Below, piece by piece: positions 1 to 6,714 of a stretch of DNA of 45,112 bases. This DNA comes from Nocardia arthritidis NBRC 100137. GTDB lineage: Bacteria; Actinomycetota; Actinomycetes; Mycobacteriales; Mycobacteriaceae. How positions within the stretch are numbered: position 1 is the first letter of the stretch; every line of letters starts with the position of its first letter. The stretch covers positions 1-45,112 of the forward strand of contig NZ_BDBB01000010.1 in NCBI RefSeq assembly GCF_001612765.1. Direction: 5' to 3'. The notes beneath the pieces were generated by a model. It was not told the origin of the DNA and made no database searches. It saw only the letters and a program-made list of their open reading frames with translations. Position numbers and translations under genes: made by a program.

Positions 1-1184
1 CCGCTGCCGCTCACGTAGCCGGCCCTACCCGGGGCCGCGGTGCCCTTGACGCCAACCGCTTTGGTGCCCATGGCGCCCAAGGCCGCCACACCGACCAGGG
101 TGCCGCCCGCCGCGGTGAAACCGGAGCCGCCGCTGCCGACGATCGCGACGGCCGGAGTGGCCAGTCGCATGAGCGCGGGCAGCACGAACGCCACGCTGCA
201 CAGCAGCACGATGGCGACCAGCATGCGCTGGGCCTGCTCACCGTCGGGCAGGCCGCCCGTCGGGGTGAGCGAGTCGACGTGGCCTGCCGTGGTGAACGCG
301 ATCATGTAGACGATCGCGGCCACCGGTTTCCACAGCATGAAGGCGATGATCCAGCCGATCAGCTTCTGATAGGACTGCTTGCCGATGTTCATCCCGGAGG
401 CCGCCGCCGCCAGCGGCAGCACTCCGGCCGCGATCACCAGCAGGCCCTGCCGCACGATGGCGAGCACGATCTGCGCCAGCGCACCGAGCAGGCCGACGAT
501 CGCGATGATCAGCACCAGGCCCGGCGAAAACGCTTGCAGCTTGCTGGTTTTCACCATCAGCTCGGCGAGGTCCTTGGCGTTGCCGTTGGTCGAGTCGTCG
601 ATGATCCACTCCGCGAAGCGGTCCGACGCCTGCGTGCCCGCGACGATCACCGCGCCGAGCATCCAGGAGCTGAATATGACGCGGGTGAACATCCGGAACG
701 ATTCGGCCGCCTCGTTCATCGCGGCCCCGCGTCTGGCTTCGGCCAATCGCGCCCCGGAGAGGATCACCGACGCTATCAACAGCAGGATCTGCGCTTGATA
801 GGTGTAGTCGTTGATCTTGGTGAACAGCGAACCGGAATCGCTGGCCGCCTCGTTGGGCACCTTCATCCAGAAGGTCAACGCCAGGATGATGGCCTCACCG
901 AGACCGTTCATCAGCGAATCGACCACCTTGCCGAAGGTGGAATCCCAAGCCTTGTCCTTCACCGCCGTCGCCGCCTGGTCGGGATGCGAGGCGGCATTAC
1001 CCGCCTTGCAGGCGGCGGACGCGGCGTCGCCGAGGCTGAAGCCGGGCAGTCCGACGCCGTCGAGAGTGTCGTGAATTTCATTGCACGTATCGTCGAAGCC
1101 GTACGTCTGTCCGTAGGCCACGGTCGGAGTTGCGATCATCACTGTGAAGATGACCGCAAGGATTGTGACTAGCCGCCTCACCAT
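1..1184 (-). CDS. TrbL-like polytopic membrane protein of a conjugation/T4SS-like cluster (3' end outside window)
   Basis: The frame is open from ATG at 1184 to the window edge, giving about 394 residues with no stop. Residues 1-25 look like a signal peptide (MVRRLVTILAVIFTVMIA). Hydrophobic segments follow near 130-148, 168-185, 221-262, 275-298 and 320-342, then a Gly/Ala-rich tail begins. A secretory start, several membrane spans and a Gly-rich C-terminus are typical of TrbL/VirB6-type channel proteins of actinobacterial conjugation loci; the family call is by architecture, not a search. The start overlaps the end of the upstream gene (TGG-TGA of that gene lies inside ATGGTGA), which implies translational coupling. 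As VirB6/TrbL it would form part of the inner-membrane channel. The remaining cluster genes presumably lie to the left. Confidence 0.72.
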   Translation of the reverse strand, partial: MVRRLVTILAVIFTVMIATPTVAYGQTYGFDDTCNEIHDTLDGVGLPGFSLGDAASAACKAGNAASHPDQAATAVKDKAWDSTFGKVVDSLMNGLGEAIILALTFWMKVPNEAASDSGSLFTKINDYTYQAQILLLIASVILSGARLAEARRGAAMNEAAESFRMFTRVIFSSWMLGAVIVAGTQASDRFAEWIIDDSTNGNAKDLAELMVKTSKLQAFSPGLVLIIAIVGLLGALAQIVLAIVRQGLLVIAAGVLPLAAAASGMNIGKQSYQKLIGWIIAFMLWKPVAAIVYMIAFTTAGHVDSLTPTGGLPDGEQAQRMLVAIVLLCSVAFVLPALMRLATPAVAIVGSGGSGFTAAGGTLVGVAALGAMGTKAVGVKGTAAPGRAGYVSGS

Positions 1185-2014
1185 TGTGTCCACCCATCGA
1201 TCGAACCGATCGTCTCGAGCGGCTGTGCGTCGCCCGCGGACGACTTCAGTTTCCAGCCGCCGTCACGCCATATCACGTTGAGTCTCATGGCCACCCAACT
1301 TCGCCCGCCGTGCAGGAACTCACGTGTCTTGCGGGCGACCCGAACAACAGCGAAATCGTCACCATAGCTTTCGATTCGAAAAGCGTCGGATGCGTAAAGC
1401 AGGGGCTTGGCACTCTCCGGCAAGACGTCGGGCACTTTGCCCGCGGCGATCTTGCGCTCCCGATCGGCGAGCTCCTCGGGCGCGAGAATCACCAACTGCT
1501 GCCACAGCGTGCGGTCAGTGGGTCGCGCCACGGTCCTCCAGTAGATCTGCTCGGCGGCCAGCGCGGCACCCTGCGGGGTCTTGGCGAAGCCCGACGGCAC
1601 ACCGTTGTCGATGCGCGCCGGTCCATCGGTCGTCGAGAAGGGAATGATCGGGCCGCCGTATACCTGTTGCCAACCGCCCGGCTGAGTCGTCCCGCCCGGC
1701 GCACCGGTCTGCCACTCCGGATCGGTCGGCGTCCGGGGCGCGCCCGACTGCGAAAGAGCCTGTCCGGCAGGATTGTTCGAGATATCGAAACGATGGCCGA
1801 AAGAGTCCGCACCGGAACTCACGAATGACGACGCGGCAGTCGGCCCGCCAGACGGATTCGCCGATGTGGTCGTCTTTTGCGCCACTCGATCATGTGGCGC
1901 GTCATCCCGGACAGCAACCACAGTGACGACTGCCGCGACCGCCACCGCGAGTACGGCACCCGCGCCCAGCACAGCCGGCGGCATGTGCCCGGAAGGCCTT
2001 CTACGGCTCACCAC
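1178..2014 (-). CDS. single-pass exported protein, tandem paralogue 3 of a secretion-cluster family (DUF8175-like)
   Basis: The product is about 278 aa with a short basic N-terminus, one membrane segment near residues 12-35 and a long extracytoplasmic domain. The domain carries the pattern GPARIDNG then TPQGAALAAEQ, and later YASDAFRIESYGDDFAVVRV and WVAMRLNVIWRDGGWKLK; it ends GWTQW. The same landmarks occur in order in the next upstream gene and more weakly in the lipoprotein before it, so these are paralogues. From memory the family resembles DUF8175 proteins of Streptomyces conjugation-like clusters. I chose GTG at 2014, which overlaps the upstream stop; GTG at 2011 is equally possible. 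A VirB8-like assembly role is possible but is inference only. Confidence 0.75.
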   Translation of the reverse strand: MVSRRRPSGHMPPAVLGAGAVLAVAVAAVVTVVAVRDDAPHDRVAQKTTTSANPSGGPTAASSFVSSGADSFGHRFDISNNPAGQALSQSGAPRTPTDPEWQTGAPGGTTQPGGWQQVYGGPIIPFSTTDGPARIDNGVPSGFAKTPQGAALAAEQIYWRTVARPTDRTLWQQLVILAPEELADRERKIAAGKVPDVLPESAKPLLYASDAFRIESYGDDFAVVRVARKTREFLHGGRSWVAMRLNVIWRDGGWKLKSSAGDAQPLETIGSIDGWTQW

Positions 2015-2820
2015 TGCGTCCACCCCGTCAGCGACTCGAGATACTCCATCTGCGTGTTGTTGTTGGTCGACGGCTTCAGACGCCAGTCGCCCGCGTCCCA
2101 CACCATGACCAGGCGCGTCGCCACCCACAGCCGTTTGCCGTCCACCACCGGTCCCCTGGTGGCCAGCCGGACGATGGCGAGATCGTCGGCGTAGTCGTCC
2201 ACTTTGAACGCGTCCGAGGCGACGAAGTAGCGGGTCACCTTCTCCGGCTGCTGCTCGGGCAGGCGGTCGTCGGCCAGGGCCTTGTCGTAGGCGGCGATCT
2301 GCTGGGCGGAGACGCGGACCTGGCGCACGTACAGGTCGCGGTCGGCGGGTCGGGCATTGAGCCGGTAGGTGATCTGCGCCGCGGCCAGTACCGCGCCCTG
2401 CGGGGTGTGCGCGTACCCGACGGCCAGGTCGTCCTCGATCCGCGTCGGCCCGTCGGATGTGGAGAACGGGACGGAGGCGCCGTACACCCGCTGCCAGCCG
2501 TGCGGTTCGGCGGTGCCCTGCGGCGCCGCGGTCAGCCAGTCCGGGTCGGTGGGCTTGCGCTGCCGGGAGGGATCTTGCGGAAGCGGTTGTCCGGCAGGGT
2601 TGTTCGGGATATCCACGCGCCTGCCGAGGATGTCCACCTCGGGGCTCGCGAAGCCGGTGCCGCCGGAACCCGCGGTGACGGCGGGGGCCCCGCCGGCCTG
2701 CTCCTCGTCGCGGCTGACGAAGACGAAGATGCCGACCACCACGATGAGCGCCAGCACGGCGGCGGAGGCGACGATGCCGAAGGAGACACGGTCGCGCGCG
2801 TACGACTCCCTGTCGCTCAC
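2008..2820 (-). CDS. single-pass exported protein, tandem paralogue 2 of a secretion-cluster family (DUF8175-like)
   Basis: The product is 270 aa. A membrane segment at about residues 13-34 (FGIVASAAVLALIVVVGIFVF) is followed by a low-complexity Gly/Ala linker and a globular outer domain. Landmarks shared with the downstream paralogue are VDIPNNPAGQPL, PTDPDWL, GPTRIEDDLAVGYAHTPQG, FVASDAFKVDDYADDLAIVRL, WVATRLVMVWDAGDWRLKP and the terminal GWTQW. The start is GTG at 2820, giving a GTGA overlap with the end of the upstream lipoprotein gene; longer in-frame extensions would run through that gene and are not credible. It is probably a structural component facing the cell envelope, but its function is not known to me. 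Confidence 0.78.
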   Translation of the reverse strand: MSDRESYARDRVSFGIVASAAVLALIVVVGIFVFVSRDEEQAGGAPAVTAGSGGTGFASPEVDILGRRVDIPNNPAGQPLPQDPSRQRKPTDPDWLTAAPQGTAEPHGWQRVYGASVPFSTSDGPTRIEDDLAVGYAHTPQGAVLAAAQITYRLNARPADRDLYVRQVRVSAQQIAAYDKALADDRLPEQQPEKVTRYFVASDAFKVDDYADDLAIVRLATRGPVVDGKRLWVATRLVMVWDAGDWRLKPSTNNNTQMEYLESLTGWTQW

Positions 2821-3473
2821 GTCGGTGCCTCCACTTTCACGATGTCGGTAGGTACTGCGTCGATCGGATCGATGGGTCTGGCGGTCGCATCCGGATCGGG
2901 CAGCCGTAATCTCCAGTCCTCGCCGAACCACTCGACGGCCGTGTGGTGCACCGCCTTCGATCGGTCGGAGTATTCGGTGTACACGTCGACGGTGGAGTGC
3001 CGGTCGGTGTAACCGGTGATCTTGTAGCCGAGCAAACGGGGCGCGAACTCCGGGGCCGCCGGGCCCGTGATCGACAGCTGCACCCGGTTGATCGCCCACT
3101 CGTCCTTGGCCGAGCCCGGAACGACCTCTCGGGCAGCAACTTTCGCCCATTGCGTGTCGGCGGCTACCGCCAGCCGCACCGAATGGGTCAGCGCGGCGAT
3201 GGCCGCGCCGCGTGGCGAGTGCTCGAAACCGGTCGCCGCGCCGTCGGCCGTCGATCGCGGCCCTTGGGCGGTGTGCGGCAGCGGCACGCCTTGGAACGGC
3301 TGCCATCGCACATCGGTGGGCGCGGCCGAGAGGTCCGGCCCCGCCGGGTCCGCGTTACCGCCGCAGCCGACCGCCGCGAACAGCAGCGCGGCGCCCACGA
3401 CTCCGGCCGCGGGGCGGCGGATGTCGCGCCGCCACGCCGCGGAGTCCGCCGGCCGCAGTACTGTCGAAGTCAT
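2817..3473 (-). CDS. lipoprotein of the secretion-like cluster, paralogue 1 (DUF8175-like)
   Basis: The product is 218 aa starting at ATG 3473 (MTSTVLRPADS). A hydrophobic stretch ends in the lipobox AAVGCGG near residue 37, so it is predicted to be a lipid-anchored exported protein. The outer domain carries DVRWQPFQGVPLP, then GPRSTADGAATGFEHSPRGAAIAA, the same core as the two downstream single-pass proteins, and later WFGEDWRLRLPDPD. Its stop overlaps the next start (GTGA), so the genes are coupled. Inference: an extracytoplasmic, membrane-anchored subunit of the same apparatus as its neighbours. In-frame starts upstream of 3473 would run into the preceding small membrane protein gene. Confidence 0.75.
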   Translation of the reverse strand: MTSTVLRPADSAAWRRDIRRPAAGVVGAALLFAAVGCGGNADPAGPDLSAAPTDVRWQPFQGVPLPHTAQGPRSTADGAATGFEHSPRGAAIAALTHSVRLAVAADTQWAKVAAREVVPGSAKDEWAINRVQLSITGPAAPEFAPRLLGYKITGYTDRHSTVDVYTEYSDRSKAVHHTAVEWFGEDWRLRLPDPDATARPIDPIDAVPTDIVKVEAPT

Positions 3474-3504
3474 TCCCGCGTCGTCCCCGTCCCGTTCCGG
3501 CGGC

Positions 3505-3780
3505 TCACGCGGGCAGGAACGCCAGGGCGATCCCCGACGCCGTGCTCGCCACCACAGCACCCAGCAGGCTCATCAGCACGCCGTGCGAGGCGTCGTTCAT
3601 GGCCAGGTCGCTGCGGAAGGTCAGCCACAGCTTCCCCGCGGACACGATCATCCAGGCGAGGCAGACCAGAAGGACGAACCACAGCAGCCAGTTCAGCAGC
3701 TGCATCAGCGGTGCGAGGACATCGGCGGGCATCTGCTTGTAGGCCAGCAATTCGGCTGCGGGCATGCGCACGGTACTCAT
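3505..3780 (-). CDS. small two-helix membrane protein B of the secretion-like cluster (pilin/TrbC-like size)
   Basis: The product is 91 aa with hydrophobic segments near residues 26-48 (LLNWLLWFVLLVCLAWMIVS) and 66-88 (GVLMSLLGAVVASTASGIAL). It follows a similar 98-aa protein by 7 bp. Both have an N-terminal amphipathic part, a Trp/Phe-rich first helix and a small-residue Ala/Gly/Ser-rich second helix. Small proteins with two hydrophobic segments next to ATPase and TrbL-type genes are commonly VirB2/TrbC-like subunits in type IV secretion loci. There is no signal peptide cleavage site I would trust. The functional assignment is by position and topology only. Confidence 0.7.
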   Translation of the reverse strand: MSTVRMPAAELLAYKQMPADVLAPLMQLLNWLLWFVLLVCLAWMIVSAGKLWLTFRSDLAMNDASHGVLMSLLGAVVASTASGIALAFLPA

Positions 3781-3787
3781 CGCGACC

Positions 3788-4084
3788 TCAGGTCCCGATG
3801 ACGGCGTTCATGATGGTGCCCGCGCTGGTGGCGACCACGCCGCCGATCATCGCGCCCGCCACCATCTTCGGCGACTCCAGACCACCGCCGGTCCACTTCT
3901 CCCAGGCGAACTTGCCACCCGCGTAGACGATGCCGCAGATTCCGGACAACAGCACGAACCAGGTGAGATACCGCACCAGCTGCAGGATCTTCTCCGAGCC
4001 CGGCGGCGCCTCGGGCGTCGGATTACCGACTTGCGCGAGGACGGTGCCGTACGTGTCCTGCACGGCGAGGAGGAGCGTGCTCAT
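3788..4084 (-). CDS. small two-helix membrane protein A of the secretion-like cluster (pilin/TrbC-like size)
   Basis: The product is 98 aa. An N-terminal segment (MSTLLLAVQDTYGTVLAQVG) is followed by a Pro-rich stretch and two predicted helices near residues 38-58 (YLTWFVLLSGICGIVYAGG) and 74-96 (MVAGAMIGGVVATSAGTIM). The arrangement resembles small VirB2/TrbC-like proteins. The 91-aa protein encoded just downstream has the same plan, so the pair may be a duplication. ATG at 4084 is the only reasonable start. The gene sits 51 bp downstream of the DUF6668-like gene and belongs to the same minus-strand run. Confidence 0.72.
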   Translation of the reverse strand: MSTLLLAVQDTYGTVLAQVGNPTPEAPPGSEKILQLVRYLTWFVLLSGICGIVYAGGKFAWEKWTGGGLESPKMVAGAMIGGVVATSAGTIMNAVIGT

Positions 4085-4135
4085 CGGATGCCTTTCTCGA
4101 ATAGTAGGTGGTTGTCGCCGATCCGATGCGGACGA

Positions 4136-4798
4136 TCACTCATCGGACGGCTTACGAAGATCCGGTGACCGGCGGTCGTAGCTGGCCTCCTCCAGTGCCG
4201 TCCGAGCGGCCGCCACGATGTCGGCGCCGAGCTCCCGGACATCGAGCGGGACTTCCTCCAGCAGATCGAGCTTGCGTTTCCTGGATGGCATCGGATCGCC
4301 GGGCGACCACACCGGCAGTTGCTCCGGTTCGACCAGCGTCCACTCCTCGTACCACGGCACCTGCCACACCTGTCCGGCCAGGGAGCCGACCACGTCGCGG
4401 TAGCGCCGGATCTCGGGAGCCATCCGGCCGGGCCGCGCAGCGACGGTGATCAGGCCGAGTACGTCGGAGGGACCGGCGAAACCCGAAAGATGTTGGCGCA
4501 GAAGGTCGTGCGCGCGGGACAGACCGGCGATGGTCTCTCTGGCGACGAGGACGACGAACGGACTTTCGCGGTCGAAGACGCCGGGCCAGCGGCGGCCCGA
4601 ATCCGCCGCGGGCGCAAGCACATGCGCGAGGGTACTGGCTCCGGCTCCCCCGTGCACACCCAGTAGCCAGACCAGCGGCGCACGGCCGACACCCGGTACG
4701 GGGCGGTCCCAGATGGCGGCACGGCGGGACTCCGGCGGGGCGATCACACCGGCGGGCGCGGGGTCGGGCTGACGCGGAAAAATCATGGCGGCGGTCAT
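4136..4798 (-). CDS. DUF6668-like protein with P-loop-like motif
   Basis: The product is 220 aa. The diagnostic segment is VWLLGVHGGAGASTLAHVL near residues 43-61, a Gly-rich P-loop-like motif, followed by FVVLVARETIAGLSRA and LGLITVAARPGRM. This matches my memory of DUF6668, a SIMIBI-like protein encoded in actinobacterial conjugation-like loci. The loop reads GGAGAST, with no lysine where Walker A has GKS/T, so nucleotide binding is uncertain. A Trp-rich stretch (VWQVPWYEEW) and a basic MPSRKRKLD patch follow. The start at 4798 overlaps the end of the MinD-like gene as ATGA. The pairing suggests that the two P-loop-type proteins work together. Confidence 0.78.
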   Translation of the reverse strand: MTAAMIFPRQPDPAPAGVIAPPESRRAAIWDRPVPGVGRAPLVWLLGVHGGAGASTLAHVLAPAADSGRRWPGVFDRESPFVVLVARETIAGLSRAHDLLRQHLSGFAGPSDVLGLITVAARPGRMAPEIRRYRDVVGSLAGQVWQVPWYEEWTLVEPEQLPVWSPGDPMPSRKRKLDLLEEVPLDVRELGADIVAAARTALEEASYDRRSPDLRKPSDE

Positions 4799-5673
4799 GA
4801 TGCCACCCCGGCGAGCAAGCGCCCATACGCCCGGCGCGTCTCGGCGGCCAGCGAGGCGTGCCGCACGAGTTCACCACGGGCCAGGTGCGGATCGTAGGGA
4901 ATCTCCGTGATATCGCGGACCCAGCCTGACAGGTGCTCACGCAAATGCTCGGCTACCCGGGAGTCGTCGCCGGGATATTGATGGGAGATGACGATCGTCG
5001 TGTCGCCGACGACACCGCCGCCGTGCCCTTCCCCGGTATCCCCGAACTGGTCGTCGAGCCATTCCAGCGCGACCCGCAGTCGGTTGGCCGCATCCGTGCG
5101 GGCTGGAATGGCAAGCACCAGAGCCACATCCGCGTCATCGAGCAGAGGGAGCAGTTGCCGGGCGGCAATCGGATGCCCGCCGTCGTAGACGGCGGTGTAT
5201 CCGGCGTCGCGCACCGCACGGGCAACCGTGAGATAGGTCGCACGCCTGCGCAGCGGCGCGGCGTCACGCCAGAGCAGACCGATGCCCGAAGTCGCGCGCG
5301 ACAGGCATTCCTTCAGCGGGGCGGGTTCGTCGTCACCGCGTCCGTACAACCAGGACTGCAGGCTGATCGGGTGCAGATGCTCGTCCGCGCCGCGCAGCGC
5401 GAGATCGCTACCGGCCGTGGTGGCATCCACCGCGACCGTCGGGGTACCGCCCGTGCCGAGTTCACCCGCCAAGCCCAACGCCGTCGTGGTGGTACCCGCG
5501 CCACCGCACCCCCCGACCACCAGGATCGGCCGCTGCGCCGGATGATCCGCCTCGGAGCCGTCATCCTTGCCGCGCCGCAACCGCACCACCGGAGCCTTGG
5601 AACGCACCGGCCGGCTCGGCGCCGCGCCATCCCCGGGCGCTTCGTCGAGCCAGCGGCTCCAGTCCTCTCCCAT
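4795..5673 (-). CDS. MinD/ParA-like P-loop ATPase of the secretion-like cluster
   Basis: The product is 292 aa. After a variable N-terminus of about 48 residues comes PILVVGGCGGAGTTTTALGLAG, with GGAGTTTTA in the position of the deviant Walker A of SIMIBI ATPases, although the signature lysine (KGG) is absent. PTVAVDATTAGSDLALR corresponds to the switch region and YTAVYDGGHPIAARQLL to the following Asp-containing strand. CpaE/TadZ- and MinD-like proteins of this kind position secretion or conjugation machines at the membrane. The start at ATG 5673 has a purine-rich sequence upstream. Its stop overlaps the DUF6668-like start. The general class is fairly sure; the exact role is not. Confidence 0.78.
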   Translation of the reverse strand: MGEDWSRWLDEAPGDGAAPSRPVRSKAPVVRLRRGKDDGSEADHPAQRPILVVGGCGGAGTTTTALGLAGELGTGGTPTVAVDATTAGSDLALRGADEHLHPISLQSWLYGRGDDEPAPLKECLSRATSGIGLLWRDAAPLRRRATYLTVARAVRDAGYTAVYDGGHPIAARQLLPLLDDADVALVLAIPARTDAANRLRVALEWLDDQFGDTGEGHGGGVVGDTTIVISHQYPGDDSRVAEHLREHLSGWVRDITEIPYDPHLARGELVRHASLAAETRRAYGRLLAGVAS

Positions 5674-5688
5674 CGCTTCTGCTCTCCT

Positions 5689-6657
5689 CTATCCGGCCGC
5701 GATGCCCGTGATCAGGGTGCGGCCGTCGATCACCGCGGTGGTGACCGTCTGCCTGTTGTACGTGGCGGGCGCACCGCCGGGCCGGTACTCGGTGACCTCC
5801 ACCGAGTACCGGTTGTCACCGACTGTCACGATCCGCACGCAATGGGTCGTGCCCGCCGGGACGGAGTCGATGCCCCGCTGGATGACCCAGGCCGGCTGGA
5901 CATTGGCATCCGGTGCGACGACCGCGCGGGCTCGCTCCCCGGAGCGTTCCACGTAGTACGCGTACTGGAACGACAGCACCACATCCGGCCCGGAGTTCGT
6001 GCCGCCCGCCTCCGAGCTGCGCATGATCGCGTCACTGCGCTCGGTCGGGCAGGCGCCGGAACCCACCGCGCGCGGATTGCCGACCGCCTGGGCTCCGCCG
6101 ACGGTGAGCTGCACCGACGCGGACACATGCGAGTCCCTCGGCAGCGCGGCGCGATCGGCGGCGGCGCGCAGCAGGAGCAGCACTCCCACGGCCGCGACGG
6201 CGATGATCAGCACCGCCGCGATCACGATGAGCAGCAGCCGGGCCCGGCGCACCGCCGGGTGGTCACGGGCGGCCTTCCGCAGCGCACGCGACGCCGCGGG
6301 ACGCGGCTGCTCGACCGGCTCGTGCTCGTCGTCGTCGGCCCACGGGAACGGCACGGGATCGACCGGCCGGGGCGCGACGTAGTCGTCGTCCGGACCGGGC
6401 GCATGGCCGGTCACCACCCAGTCCGACCACCCACCGGTGAACTCGCTGCGCTGGGCGGGCAGGTCCGCGGGGACCTCCTCGGGCTTGCGCTGCCACGGCT
6501 GGTCGTCATCGCGGATGTAGTCTGGGAACCGCGCGGGCCCCTCGTCGTCCGCGGGGATGATGACATTCGCCTCATCCGGCTTGTCTTTCTCCTGTGCACC
6601 GGTCTCCGGCTCCAAAGCGCCGTACCAGCGGGAAAGCTGTTTGTACGACTTCAACAT
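5689..6657 (-). CDS. single-pass membrane protein heading the secretion-like cluster
   Basis: The product is 322 aa. Residues 1-140 are hydrophilic and acidic/Pro-rich (cytoplasmic). One strong membrane segment follows (LLLIVIAAVLIIAVAAVGVL, about 143-165), then a roughly 155-residue extracytoplasmic domain with two cysteines (GACPTE and THCVRI) that could form a disulfide. The topology resembles VirB8-type assembly factors, but I see no family motif that proves it. It is the first gene of the minus-strand run and ends 15 bp before the MinD-like gene. The start MLKSYKQLSRWYG at 6657 follows a G-rich stretch 57 bp downstream of the cutinase stop. The function is otherwise unknown to me. Confidence 0.7.
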   Translation of the reverse strand: MLKSYKQLSRWYGALEPETGAQEKDKPDEANVIIPADDEGPARFPDYIRDDDQPWQRKPEEVPADLPAQRSEFTGGWSDWVVTGHAPGPDDDYVAPRPVDPVPFPWADDDEHEPVEQPRPAASRALRKAARDHPAVRRARLLLIVIAAVLIIAVAAVGVLLLLRAAADRAALPRDSHVSASVQLTVGGAQAVGNPRAVGSGACPTERSDAIMRSSEAGGTNSGPDVVLSFQYAYYVERSGERARAVVAPDANVQPAWVIQRGIDSVPAGTTHCVRIVTVGDNRYSVEVTEYRPGGAPATYNRQTVTTAVIDGRTLITGIAAG

Positions 6658-6714
6658 TCCCCCATTCCCGCGGAGCAGGGCACGCAGTATCGCATCGTCG
6701 GACCCTCTCGGCGA

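Noticed and set aside
2008..3306. 432-aa reading frame covering the paralogue 2 gene and the lipoprotein gene
   Set aside because: Its first 160 residues are an Arg/Gly/Ala-rich shadow of the lipoprotein frame; the GTG at 2820 with GTGA overlap is the real start.
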